Below are positions 1 through 12,457 of a stretch of 64,000 nt of DNA, piece after piece; position 1 is the first letter of the stretch, and every line of letters begins with the position of its first letter. The stretch spans positions 2,418,001-2,482,000 of the forward strand of contig JAECYW010000007.1 of NCBI GenBank assembly GCA_023014335.1, read 5' to 3'. The position numbers were made by a program, and so were the translations under genes. The notes beneath the pieces are model-generated. The model ran no database searches and was not told the DNA's origin. It worked only from the letters and a program-made list of their open reading frames with translations. The stretch is from Galerina marginata. Lineage: Eukaryota > Basidiomycota > Agaricomycetes > Agaricales > Galerinaceae.

Positions 1-2680
1 AAAGGAAAAGGAGCGAACAAACGAACGAATGAGAACCCCAAAGGCGTGGAAAGCGACTGTGCCTTCACCAAAAGGACTCCAGAGGCAAGATTTTTCAAAG
101 GCTTGTGCGTACCCCGAGCCCTGAGAACTGAGAGTCGAAGGCCATACGACGTCAAGCCATGGAGGCAGAATCATAGACAATGGAGTCCTTCGAGATCCAC
201 GAATGGCGAGTATAAGTTTGAGCCTGAAAGATCGAACATCCATACAGTAGAACAAATAAATTCGCCTTCGCTTCTAGCCAGCTCGCAGTGGTGCATGTGA
301 GCTACATCCTTGGTGACTCGCGAGGCACAATAGAAAAGACACCAGGAGAGAGGCGGCATGGATGGACGCATCCACAACGAAGCTGACGCTAATCCTCATA
401 CGGGTAGGGCAAAGTAAAGGAGAATAGGCAGCGAAAGGCAAAACGTGAAATGCCAATGCCAAAGAAAATGAAATGCCAGAGCCAAAGGCCGAGGAATTAA
501 CATAAAGATAGCCGTAAAGCGGTAGCAGGCACGGAAACGAGAATGAAAACCCAAAAAAAATTGAACAAAAATAAAAGCGAAGGCAGAATGGACGCGACCA
601 TGCTGAGCTCCACGCAAATACAAGGACTAACGAGATACAATCAAAGGCCATCCATCCAAGAAAAAAGAAGGAAGGGAAGGGAGGGAGGGAAGATTGTCAG
701 TAGGGCAAGGTTGAAAAATAATCAAGGTGATGGAATTTGATGGGGTCGTTCAGATGGAATGATGGCGGGAGCGCAGGCGCATTGGCATCGGTTTAAGCAT
801 AGGCATGGGGATGCACAAGCCCGGGCAAGAGAAGGTGGGGCATCAGAGGATCGTGATGCACGATGATCATGAACGGGACAGGAAGGATGGGTGATCCCGA
901 TTCCCAGGTAAGGATATCAGAACCGTATGCATTGAAGAAAGGAGAGGAATGAACAAGGCAGCTTCCTTGAATCTGAACAAAGGAAAATGAGCACACAAAA
1001 AAAGAAGAGGAATTGAAGGAGAAGAAAAGTCGAAGGGAAGAACGAAGACCAAAGGAGGAAGAAAAAGCGAGCGACTCACGATGTGGATCCACCATAAGAG
1101 GACGCAGTCTCTCCAGGCGAAGACTGTTCGTTCTCGACACAGGGTCAAAACTGCGTGTCCACCGCCGACTGATGTTGTCCGTGACACCTTCGTTGAGTGA
1201 GCGGGGTGATATCGTCAAGGGTGGCACGATTGAGTTTAGCCTGGTGACGGCTGGCAAGACCTGCGGATGATGGATAGGAACGACGGTCAGCACCAAGATG
1301 CCTGAAACAATGATAATACTCAGCTGGAGGAGGATAGTTGACCGATATCGCAACTTATCGTCGTCTCCTGTTTTGGTTTCGTCCATTGATATCTCTTTGA
1401 AGGTGGTAAAGAGGTTCACTGACCATCGATCATCCACAGCGGCCAAAGTCAGCACAAGGAGATATCGCCAGTACAAAGAAACGAGCAGGAGCACCGCTGT
1501 CGGTCGTCAGCAACATGAGATTTGTATTCGTCTGAGGATAACGCGAACGGCGTGTAAAGGGTAGGCATGATGGGGGTGAGCGTCAGGGTCTGATTTCGCT
1601 AACGAGGTTGGCAAATAGAACCATACAAATTCCATTCTTATTCTGTTTCCTGTCTACGTCGAAGCGTGCTTCATCTTTCCTTCAAGTCGTTTGACCGGTC
1701 TGGCATATCAACGCCGACTCAGTACTCAGTGCTCGCTCGAGGAACCTCGATATCTGCCCTTTCACCCGGCTGTGTCGTTCATTCCCTTCCTATGGATTCG
1801 GCTCCCATGGATTCAGTCTCAAGTTTGTGTTCCTGCGTTGCCCAGTTCCATTGCCACTTGTATCTTTCAAATTCGGGTGAACCGTATCAACCCAACCCAT
1901 CCCAACGGACTCCCACTCTGATCTCGCTTCTTTGGCTTGGGCGTACATTGCCTAAACGTCGTACAACTTTTAGTTCAAGGCGAAGTCGAGGCTCGTGCAA
2001 GCCTCTGGAAGCACGGTTCGGCTTGTTGGAGTCAGTTTGGTAGGAATGCGGTTCGTCTTGACAGAATCTATGCACTGGTGATCTCGTTTGTATGGTTTTT
2101 GCTTGGATATCCTTGGGTCCGAACAGGTCGACATCCTGGACGTTGATCAGCTCATCCCGAAAGACTCTCGCCCGCTGGTGATCCCCGCTGGTGATCCCCC
2201 GCCTTAAGCTTGGATGCTGGCCGCCTCATTTCCTTTCACGACATTGGCGCTCGTTCAAGCTTGTTGTTCCGGATGTGCGTAGAGTCTATCGGTGAAATTA
2301 ATATTATCAATGCCTGTGGAGTTCTGAGGTGTGAATAATTCGAACCCCAACACCGGAATTATGGGTCAAGAGCTTCCCCTCTGCTTTTAATTATGCGGAC
2401 TGTATCGACGCGACTAAGCTTGCTCTCTTCGATGAGATTTGCGCGTACCTGTCTGTGCATTCAGTCCTGACTCTCGCGGAGTCGGCAATAAGTACTCCGA
2501 TTGGCTACAGATTCAAAACGGTTTAATCTAAAGACCCACACAATACACTTGGTGAGAAGGTTCAAATCGATTCGCGTTTCCCACCAAGAAACGGCTAATA
2601 TTTTAAGCAGGTAGTGGCAATTTCACCCAATTTACGCATGCTCTGTCGACGTTGTCGTCTCGTTATTTTCGTCAAGATGA
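1..2680. other. Gene-poor left edge
   Basis: No gene can be supported here. The longest frame (minus strand, 1494 to 793) has a plausible membrane stretch around residues 45-75 (DKLRYRSTILLQLSIIIVSG and following), followed by low-complexity sequence with no recognisable domain. Several other open frames are T- or A-rich and overlap each other on both strands. A degenerate membrane-protein gene on the minus strand between about 1000 and 1560 is possible but has no intact structure that I can join. From 2140 to 2680 I see only the upstream region of the first P450 gene. Confidence 0.4.
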
Positions 2681-2686
2681 AATACT

Positions 2687-2694
2687 TATAAATA
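2687..2694 (+). promoter_or_regulatory. TATA-like box of the first P450 gene
   Basis: TATAAATA lies 53 bases before the start codon of the first P450 gene and is followed by a pyrimidine-rich leader (TTCTTTCCCTCCC). Its position fits a core promoter with a very short 5' UTR. The second and third P450 genes have similar pyrimidine-rich leaders but no equally clear TATA box. Confidence 0.45.
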
Positions 2695-2746
2695 CAGAAA
2701 CCAAGGCGGGTAAATTGTTCTTTCCCTCCCACCTTGCTCGATTATT

Positions 2747-4905
2747 ATGTCCACTTATACCTCGCTAGGTGCTGCTCTTTTTCTCTTGTGGCTAGTCAAG
2801 AGGCTTGTCGACTTCAGGTCCAACAGCAAGCAAGGATTTCCGTTCCCCCCAGGACCGAAACCGAAACCACTGGTTGGGAATCTTACTGACCTCCCAATAA
2901 CCAATGCCGCACAGACGTACGTTGAATGGGAGAAGAAATACCACAGTTCGTTCGCTTTGCTGTTACTCACCAATGTTTAATTTGTACTATACTTACTCAA
3001 GTATGCCCCGGCCACTAGGCAGTATCCTTCATGCAGCCGCTTTAGGAAACCGTGTCGTCGTCCTCAACAATCGAGAAGATGCAGAAGCATTATTGGACAA
3101 ACGGGCAAGTAACTACTCTGATCGACCCTTGATCCCGATTACCGAAATGTGAGTTTTCCTTGGCTTAATTTAAGACACATAGTAATCTAATCGCGTTGTA
3201 AGGATGGGATGGGGATACAATATCGCTTTGTATGGATATGGAGACAAGTGGAGGTTCCACAGGAAGATTTGTCAACAGAACTTCCGCCCAGAAGCCGCTC
3301 GAAGGTATCACCCACTGCAAACTAAGATGGTGCATGCTATGCTTCGAAATCTACTAGACTCCCCAGCCAATTTCGACGACCATAATAAAATGTACGTGAA
3401 AATCACCCATCTATGTAATTAATACTAACAGAATCCGACTAGGCTCTCGATATCACTCCCAATGATGACCATGTATGGATATGAAGTAAAATCCTTCGAA
3501 GATCCATGTATCGTCGCGGCTGATCAAAGCATTACGCTCGGTGCTCGGTTGGTCATACCAGGCGCTACTCTCATTAACATCTTCCCTGTGCTCAAATATA
3601 TCCCGAGTTGGTTTCCCGGCGCCTCGTCTCACAAGGTCGCCGCAGAAGTGAAGAGACTGACAGACGAAATGGAAGCAATTCCGATGGAATTTGTGAAGAA
3701 ACAAGTGGTAAGTAGTATTCAAGACTGGTGGATGTCGCATGCTGATCTGATTCCTATCAGGCGGAAGGGACAGCAGTTCCATCTTTAGTTTCCGACTTTT
3801 TATACAGGAAAATTAGTGTTGGCGCTTCGAAGGAAGAAGAAGAGGCGATAAAGAATGTGGCAAGTACTGTGTATGGCGGTGAGTTCGAACAATTAGTACT
3901 AATAGGCGAGAATTCACAAATTACTGCGTTTCTAAGGGGCCTCGGATACCGTGCGTTTTCCTTCCGACGCGGCGCTCGTCAGATTTTTCTTAGCACTACA
4001 TTCAGACCATCTCCGCGACTGGAACATTTTTTTATGTGATGGCCATAAATCCAGATGTCCAAAAAAAGGCCCAAGCTGAAATTGACCTAATTACTGGGTC
4101 GAAACGTCTTCCAGGACGCGAGGACCGACCATTCCTTCCTTACATCGAAGCGATATACCGAGAAGTAATGCGCTTTAGACCGCCTCTTCAACTCGGCGTC
4201 CCGCATAATGTCTCAAAAGACGATCACTACAAAGGTTACATTATTCCCAAAGGTGCTCTCTTAGCAAAACTTTCCGGACGCTCTTGTTAATATTCTAACT
4301 TTTCTAGGCACTTCTGTTTTCAGTAACATATGGTCTGGATATCAATATCCATGTATTATTCGTAACGCGCTTAACAGGACTTGTTTAGGGCTATGACGCA
4401 CGATGAAAGGGTGTATCCTGAACCATTTAAGTTCAAACCTGAACGGTTCTTCGATGAGAACAGAGATTTGAACGATGACGACAGGATTCTGGCCTACGGC
4501 TTTGGACGCCGGTGAATTTTTTTGTTCGTACCTGACAAACCAGCTTCTAAATGTTAATTTCTCAGAGTCTGCGTTGGAAAACACGTTGCCAGTTCCACGG
4601 TATGTTTGGAATATTCCTCCTGTATCCACTCGTAACTTACGACAGGGCACCGGACTAGATGTGGTTAATCATTGCGTCCGTTTTGGCATCCTTCGACATC
4701 TCAAAGGCCAAGGACGAGTTTGGTAACGACATCGAGATTAATGATGACTATGAAGATCTTGGGCTTCTCAAGTATGTTTTCCTCTCCTTCAAGGCCGCTT
4801 AGCTGACTGGTTTTCCTTTATTTTAGCCACAAGACAAAATTTCAATGTTCATTTACTCCTCGATCAAGCATGGCTAAGCAGTTGATCCAAGCTACAGCAA
4901 GTTGA
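2747..4905 (+). CDS. Cytochrome P450 monooxygenase, first of three tandem paralogs
   Basis: Microsomal haem-thiolate monooxygenase of about 515 residues, made from about 12 exons with short GT-AG introns. An N-terminal hydrophobic anchor (residues about 5-22) is followed by the proline-rich hinge PPGPKPKPLVGN. The C-helix region reads GDKWRFHRKICQQNF. The I-helix oxygen-binding motif is GGASDTTIS, encoded across a tiny 14-base exon. The K-helix ExxR is EVMR, followed by FRPP, then PERF, and the haem loop is YGFGRRVCVGKHVA with its cysteine. The C-terminus comes from the exon ending at TGA 4903-4905. The frame stays open through every join I tested. It resembles the agaricomycete CYP families annotated as O-methylsterigmatocystin oxidoreductase-like; the substrate is unknown. 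Two paralogs follow on the same strand. Confidence 0.9.
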
Positions 4906-6764
4906 GTGACGTGGGGATGCTTGAATCTTAGGAATATGAAGTCGGTTGGTTTCGAGCAGTTGTACGTATATCGTATAATACGTGTATAGAGTACAATAGA
5001 TGATTTTGATAGGGTGATGACAGAGAACGTACCGGCTATTGCACCTGTGTTTTTGAAAACCAGGGGTTGGGATGACCCCGACTCAATGGGTGAGTCCGTC
5101 GGAATCTGCGAATGGCAAGTGATCTGATTGATATTCGTCTGGGTAGGATAACAAAAAAACATATGCGGAATGCAGAAAATGAGAAATGAAAACAAAATGA
5201 AGGCGGGATGAACCTAAGCACCATGGGCCCCACGCTGAAAATAATGGCGACAAGAGACAATAAAATAGAACACTGCCGTCCAAAAAGAATGAAAAGAAAA
5301 AGGCAGAGAAGACCGTCGGGCAGGATGAATGGTTTGAGGCGAGAACGTAGGCGGCAATATAGGCAGGCCTACACTGCTTGATGTGGGTATGGGCATGAGA
5401 AAGCGGGGTATTAGGGTCGATGATGTTGTGCGAGATAGGCGGGGGAACGTGGCAAATGAACGGATGGATGGGTGAGGAAAGGAAAAAAGAAAAGGAGAAG
5501 CAGGCTGAAGTTGACGGAAAGGAAGAAAGGAAGCCGGAGGTGACAAAGACAGGATTGGAAGGATGCGAAACGGAAGAGAAAGACGCACGAGTTTGTAACG
5601 CAAGGAGGAGCAGCACAATACTGCCTGTGCTCAATACACCTGGTCAAGAACTATGTTACGACGTCGCTGGTATGCGTCGTCAGTGACTCCCAGGCGCGCA
5701 TCAGCTGCAGTTCAACGCGATTGAGGCCTTCGCTGGTAAGCTCGGGGCGGCGATTGTTAAGGTACTTGAGGTTGGAGGTGCTGGTTGAGGACGTGCAGGA
5801 AGTTGACAAGGAGTCGCAGGTTGAGCAGAAGAAGATGGAGATGTTAAAGCTGGACGGAGAGCACAAGCCGGCTGTGATTCATAAGTAAGTGGAAACGAGC
5901 AACGGTCAGCGCCGTAGGGCCTGAGGCGGGGGTGCTCTCACCCGGAGAAAGAGGTGGGTTGAACGTAATTGGTCGGCTTCTGCTGCAAATTACACAAGGA
6001 TCGCATCCGGTTGAAGAAAGCAATTCCAAGGGAAGCAACGAGCAGTGGTCAGAAACAAGGTAGATAAGATGCAAGTTCACCCGAGAATTGTGAGCAAAGG
6101 GATGGGCGTGATGACGTTTGCTTGCAAGTCAAAACGAGGCTGGTCAATAAAGCCATACAAACAACGGTCAAACTCATTTTATCTCGGAGTAACCCACCCC
6201 AGTTACCGGTTACCCCACTCTGTCTCTTTTCTGGGTTACAAATCCACCGATAGGACCATTTCGCTCAAAAGCGAAGTGACACTGTGGGTTGAAATACCCC
6301 ACTGGCATGCCACTCATATGCATGAATTTCGCCTCAGCCAGTCTTTGCTTTGAATATCTGTATTGAACAAAACACATTGGCTTACTCTTACCCCCATTGA
6401 CCAGTAGCGAATGCTTGTGCAGTCTGCGGGCGCAACTGGGGCTGGGCTGGTCTGTAGATTTGCGTTTATGTAGCTGTCCGGGCGTTCGGACCTTCCTGGC
6501 CAGCTCTTGCTCTGCGATACCAATGCGATACCGTCATGCGCTTGCCTGACTGTGCACCTGTTTGATAAGGCTCTGATCCGGACACTTGCCAGACCTGCCG
6601 TGAGGGTAGGCCCGATAAACGGATTCCACGGACATATCTAAAATGACTAATCGCCTAAGCGAGTATCTGTGATCTCGCCCCACAATTTCTGTTCGCTTTG
6701 TTCAAATACCTCTGAATACTGAAACCTTCGCAAATAGTCCGTTCTTTCCCCTGGTTGGATTATA
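4906..6764. other. Intergenic region between P450 paralogs 1 and 2
   Basis: No supported gene. Purine-rich plus-strand sequence at 5160-5620 gives long overlapping minus-strand frames of biased composition that look spurious. At about 5700-5890 a plus-strand frame reads through VEDVQEVDKESQVEQKKMEM and stops near 5888. It may be a fragment of an old coding exon, but no neighbouring exon continues it. Confidence 0.4.
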
Positions 6765-8912
6765 ATGTCCTCGTATGCCTCGATAGGCGCTACTATCCTT
6801 CTCATATGGCTAGTCAAAAGACTCGTCGACTTCTGGTCTATCGGCAAACAAAGATATCCCTTCCCTCCAGGACCCAAACCGAAACCTCTGATAGGCAATC
6901 TTACTGACATCCCGACGACCAATGCCGCACATATATATGCTCAGTGGGAGCAGAAGTACCAAAGTGCGTTCCGTTTTCTTGTGCACACCATTCTTTGCGC
7001 CACACTTACCTGAGTATCCCGCAATTACTAGGCAATATCCTGCACGCAGCGGCTTTAGGTGATCATGTTATTGTCCTCAACAACCGAGAAGACGCAGAAG
7101 AACTACTGGAAAAGCGAGCGAGCAACTACTCCGACCGACCTGTGCTGCCGATTATCGAAACGTGAGTCATCTCAATTCATTTTGAAAACGCGTCGTGAAC
7201 TAACCGTTTCGTGGAGGATGGGATGGGGGTATAATATCGCTTTATATGGACACGGAGATAAGTGGAGGTTCCACAGAAAGATTTGTCAACAGAACTTCCG
7301 TCCAGAAGGTGCTCGGAGGTATCAACCTCTGCTAACTAAACTGGTGCATAATATGCTTCAAAATCTACTCGACTCCCCAGCCAACTTCGACGACCATAAT
7401 AAAATGTACGTGATTATCATCCAATATCTCCCAGGTATGTAAGTGAAGTTTTCGAAATTCTGAACAGGCTCTCAATATCAATTCCAATGATGACCATGTA
7501 CGGATACGAAGTAAAGTCATTTGAGGATCCATGCATCGTCGTGGCTGAACGAAGTCTCGCCCTTGCTGTTCGGTTGCTTATGCCTGGCGCGACTTTGATT
7601 AACATCTTTCCTGCGCTCGCATATATCCCAAGTTGGTTCCCCGGCACCTCATCTCACAAGGTTGCCGCGGAAGTGAAGAGGCTAACACTCGAAATGGGAG
7701 AAATTCCACTGAAGTTCGTGAAGGAACGCATGGTAGGTACTTGTAGTATCTAAGATTGCACATTGCCTGCTGACCCGATTGTCAGGCGGAGGGAACAGCT
7801 ATACCGTCTTTGGTTTCTGACCTTTTAGAGAGGAAAAATAGTGCTGGCGTTTCGAAGGAGGAGGAAGAGGCAGTCAAGAACATAGCGCTCACTGTGTATA
7901 GCGGTGAGTTCGAATAATCAGCAAAATTTATGGATCTAATTTCTCCTCAGGGGCATCGGATACCGTGCGTTTTCCTTTCAAAAGTTTTCTTCGAGTTCTC
8001 TTATAATAACCACCTTCAGACTATCTCTGCGACTGGAACCTTCTTCTATGCGATGGCCATAAATCCGGATGTACAAAGAAAAGCCCAGGCTGAAATTGAC
8101 CACATTACCGGGTCGAAACGTCTTCCAGAATACGAAGACCGACAATTCCTTCCATATGTCGAGGCAATTTATCGCGAAGTGATGCGCTTCAGACCACCTC
8201 TCGAACTTGGCCTCCCGCATAACGTCTCTGAAGATGACCACTATAAGGGCTACGTCATTCCCAAAGGTATTGTCATAGCATGCCTTTCCGATGCTCTTCT
8301 CCATGTTCAGATTTATTTAGGCACAACGGTCTTTGCTAATATATGGTCTAACTTCAATATCCTTTATAATTCATAATGTACTGAGCAAAACTCGTCTAGG
8401 GCAATGACACACGACGAAAAGGTGTACCCAGAGCCATTCAAGTTCAATCCTGAACGGTTCTTTGATGAGAACGGAAATTTGAACGATGACAGGATTTTAG
8501 CTTATGGATTTGGACGCCGGTAAGTGTTTGTTCCTACCCAACCAGCCAGCTTCTAAACTTCAATTTTGTCCCTTTAGAATTTGCGTCGGAAAACATGTTG
8601 CTAGTTCTATAGTACGTCTGCGATAATTCCCTGATATCTAACTTTTATGTGAAACACCGTGTTAGATGTGGCTAATCATAGCCTCCGTTTTGGCGTCCTT
8701 CGACATCTCAAAGGCGAAGGACGAGTCTGGTAACGACATAGAGATTAGCGATGACTACGAGGATCTAGGGCTCATCACGTATGTTTTCCTCTTGCTTCAG
8801 GACGGCTCGCTGATGAATTTCGCATCATTTTAGTCACAAAAAGAAGTTCAAATGTTCAATTGCTCCTCGATCGGCTATGGCTGGGCAGCTGATCCAGGAA
8901 AGAGAAAATTAA
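6765..8912 (+). CDS. Cytochrome P450 monooxygenase, second tandem paralog
   Basis: Close paralog of the upstream P450 with the same exon-intron plan. It has an N-terminal anchor, the hinge FPPGPKPKPLIGN, and GDKWRFHRKICQQNFRPEGA in the C-helix region. The I-helix motif is again split by a 14-base exon (GASDT followed by TISATGTFFY). It also has EVMRFRPP, FNPERFFDEN, and the haem loop YGFGRRICVGKHVA. All inspected joins keep the frame open to TAA 8910-8912, so the gene looks functional. The endoplasmic-reticulum location is inferred from the anchor. Substrate unknown. The conserved exon positions and high protein similarity show that it arose by tandem duplication. Confidence 0.9.
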
Positions 8913-9876
8913 GCGACTCGGGCTGCTTCTGTTTTGTAAGAAATGAATCCTGGTGATATGTGAAATATGTTGGCTTTTCCAAGTACCGTCATTCAGATAG
9001 TCACTGTCTACTCGCAGAATTTGTCAGGTCTCCTCTGCTACTTTTCGCGATTTTACTTCGTCACACTAGGTAAGGTCTAGTGAACCAACTTCTGGTGCTC
9101 GAGATTAGATACGATTAAATTGCCATCAGTACGTTACGCCCCACTTTCTCATGACGAGGATCTTTGCTTCCTGCTTTCGCGTGCAATGCTATATGCACTG
9201 CTCATCGCGTTTCCCGAGCTTTTCCAGCCTAGGACTAAAGTAGGCCTGGTAGACCCGGACTTCAACGCTGGCCAATGAGCTTTGTTAACCCCAAATATCA
9301 GCACGCTCACAAATACTGAACACGGCATCATGTCCGATCGGCCTAACCCGGGTAATAACGGCAGCAAACAACTCAGTGGGAAGCCTGAAGCTGGGGCTGG
9401 ATCCTATTTCATTGACCGCCCTCGGACCACCCTAACTAGTAACCTCCACCTAATCATCACCCCATTTGGTTCTTCTGTGGAAATGCCTCATGTAATATCC
9501 CCTTCCCTGTTGCAACTGTCGGCTGCGGTCCAAGCGTCTTTCATAGACCTCTTTCTTCAATTCCAGTGTGTTTTCTTGCTTGTATAAATTGGCGATCGCA
9601 AAGGTGACGGATTCTTCACATACCCACTTCATCTCCTTGCCCAATTCAGACTTGAATGGTTGAAGTCGGCCTCTGGAATTCACACCCAAGATTAACCAAG
9701 TTGATCCGAGGTAGCTAGGCACCCCATAAAAGTGGTGAGCCTGACTCAATAAGACAGGCTTCTTTTCGGTTGCGGAACATTCTGTCCGACATAAGTGGTT
9801 GATAAAGATATGAAAACCACGATGAACGAAGATTCTGCTTTCCATTCACCTCCTCCGAGTCGTTGCGGGCTCAATC
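8913..9876. other. Intergenic region between P450 paralogs 2 and 3
   Basis: Contains the 3' end of the second P450 and the upstream region of the third. Overlapping open frames on both strands (9282-9587 plus, 9450-9845 minus) have no recognisable domain or splice structure. Nothing else is visible. Confidence 0.4.
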
Positions 9877-10414
9877 ATGCCACCTTATTCCTCGATCACC
9901 TTCGCCTTTCTGCTCATATGGCTAGTTAAGAAGTTCATCGCCTTCCGGGAAAAGGGAAAGTCGCCATATCCCCCGGGCCCAAAACCAAAACCTTTGATTG
10001 GGAACTTGCTTGATTTCCCTATGACCGGCGTCGCCCAAACATACGTCGAGTGGGGAAAAGAGTACAATAGTTTGTCCTCGGTTTTTCATACTGTCTCTGC
10101 GTGTTTACCCCTCCAATAGGCGACATCCTCCATGCTTCTGCGTTAGGAAATCGCGTTGTTATCCTCAACAACCGGGATGATGCAGAAGAACTTTTCGAGA
10201 AACGAGCAAGTAAATATTCTGATCGACCCGAGATCCCATTAATTGAACTGTGAGTCACCTTTACCGGTCAAGCTTTCCTTGATACACGGAGGCGTCGATG
10301 TAGGATGGGTTGGGGATATAACATGACACTATACGGCTACGGAGACAAATGGAGAATGCACAGGAAGATTTGTCAACAAAACTTCCGTCCTGAAGCGGTT
10401 CTAAAGTACCGACC

Positions 10415-10417
10415 ACT
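10415..10417. repeat. Left target site duplication (ACT) of the CACTA-like element
   Basis: ACT immediately precedes the left inverted repeat. The same three bases follow the right inverted repeat at 18134-18136. Comparison with the paralogous P450 exons shows only one copy belongs to the gene. A 3 bp duplication is typical of CACTA/EnSpm-type transposons. Confidence 0.85.
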
Positions 10418-10464
10418 CACCGGAGGCAAAGCTTGAGGCGCTGGAATCTCAGCGCCCTTAAGGC
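10418..10464 (+). repeat. Left terminal inverted repeat of the CACTA-like element
   Basis: Starts CACCGGAGGCAAAGCTTGAG and ends with GCGCCCTTAAGGC. It matches the reverse complement of 18087-18133 at about 43 of 47 positions. Confidence 0.9.
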
Positions 10465-10737
10465 ATTGAGCTGGTGTTGGGCAGGTGTTGGGCGTGTGTT
10501 AAGCTGTTGGGCAGAGCTGGGCACAGGGCAGGAGTGCGGGATTTCAAATCGTAGTCAGGTGTTTGCTGTTGCGGACCGTCGAGTCCAAAACGCGGTCACG
10601 CATTCGATAAGCTTAGCTAGAAATTCTTTGTTCTTCACAACGCGTACCGCGACTTGCAACGTGCCAAGGCTCATGTTTTTTTTCGACATCAAATACATGG
10701 ACAGCACTTCTTCACTTGTAACCCCCCACCATCTCTC

Positions 10738-12457
10738 ATGGCAGATAGCAATCCATCCAGCCGTGATGTCAATATGCTCGATCCCGGTGGAGCTCCTGGT
10801 GTACCGCCAACTCCTGCTCCTACTTTGCCAGCGCGGCGGCAGCGTTCACCTCGTCCTGGACCAGAGGAGGCTGGGTCCTCAAAACGAAAGCGTCGAAGCA
10901 ACTCACCCGAACCCAGGTCATCGGCACCTTCCAAGAAGTCACGCGCTGATAAAGCCAAAAAGAAAGCCAAGAAGAGCAAGGAGAAGAAACCGAGCGACTG
11001 GCACTTGAGAAAGACAGAGATACCAAAGAATACTGGTTCTACAAAGGTGCGCATTTTATCTATATTGAATCTTTTATACTTCTGATTGAGACACTCTGAG
11101 TAGAAGGCACTTGAACTCCATATTCGTACCCTCTGGGGTCTAATTGACCAGAATGCGATCCCGCCAACGATCACGGCTCAGGCCAAAGCACCGTACACTT
11201 CGCGTTTTAGCGCCGAGGCACAGATTCAGAGCTCCGTCACTGCTAATCTCGACCAGCATGATGCATACATAAATGAAGCTCAGAGCAAAGTCACGCACCT
11301 CTTGGACAGACTGACCCCGAAGAGTGGTATCATTTCCAAGAATGTTGGCCGTATCCCCGAGAATCATCTCTTGTTCATGTACAGGATGGTAGCCTGCTCT
11401 GGACTTTCGCGCTGGGCCCCGGATGTCCTGAGTGACCCCGACTCAATGTACAATCTCCTTCATGAACACATCGCTCTTACCACTTTTGAACAGGTTGCTG
11501 GCGCTTATGCCTATTCGCACATGGCCATCAATCTGTCTGTTATCCACAACTTTATCCTCATGCGCAAGTTCTACCGGAACTTCCTCTTTTCGTACATGCG
11601 TGAGATTGCCCAGGCAGAGATGAAGAAGGTGGGGACTAGGGTAAAAAGTAGCGACATGAAGAATGTGAAGAGACGTCGTATGAGAGTATGTCTTTTCTTT
11701 GGACTAAGTCTTTGCAGTCTTTGTTAATCAGATTCTCTAGCTCAAAGAAGGCCGCGTCGAGGCTCTCAAGGCGCAGGGCTTTGGGAAGAATGTGGTTGAC
11801 TTGGCCAGAGATGAAAAGGCACATTCCGACGACGAGCTAGTAAGGGATGGCGGTGAACTTGTCTATCACATCAAAGAAAAGGCCGGTCGGGCGACCAAAG
11901 TCAAAAAGTTATTCAGGTTGGCAGACGAGCTGCGTCGGGATATGGGGAAGAGCGAAGCAAAGGGCCGCTACAGGTTTGTCACCACTTTGGCATTTCATGT
12001 CTTCCTCTGTCAATTGACCAATTCTGATCATAGGGAGGAGCGTCGCCGTGTTGAACCCAACATACTGAGGGCTTCGGAACTTCCAGGACATCCTAAAGGT
12101 GTACCTGTTGATTATTTCGATCCCATCTACTGGAACACAAAACTCAGTATTGCCAAACGCGCCTATTACATCAAAAACGGTATTCGAATTGCACTGCCAA
12201 TGGACGACAACTGTAAGACATGGGAAGATTGTACCGCATGGAGGAGTATGGACAATGAACCATTCATGACAGCTCACGGTAATAATGTTGCGAAAGCGTT
12301 TACAATGCCTACCCCAGCAGAGTTGAAACGACTTGAGGAAGAAGACACTGATGACGAGGAAGAGGAGGAGGAGGAGGAGGAGGAGGAGGAGGGCGGAGAG
12401 GCTGAGGAGCAGGCTGAGGGGCAGCATACTGAGGACGAGCTTGAATATGTTGATTAA
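10738..12457 (+). CDS. Accessory protein of the CACTA-like transposon, unknown function
   Basis: Four exons (10738-11046, about 11104-11685, 11741-11973, 12034-12457) join in frame to give about 510 residues. The N-terminus is disordered and proline-rich, then strongly basic (KKSRADKAKKKAKKSKEKK), a likely nuclear or DNA-binding segment. The central part, starting KALELHIRTLWGLIDQNAIP, is probably helical and has no domain I recognise. The C-terminus ends in an acidic run of glutamates (about residues 480-505). It lies inside the element, convergent with the transposase, in the place taken by the DNA-binding second protein of plant CACTA elements (TNPA-like). That role is inferred from position only. 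The start was chosen as the first ATG in the open frame before the basic region. Confidence 0.7.

Noticed and set aside
5083..5634. Minus-strand Ser/Phe-rich frames
   Set aside because: They are caused by purine-rich plus-strand sequence; three frames overlap with equally biased composition and none shows a domain.
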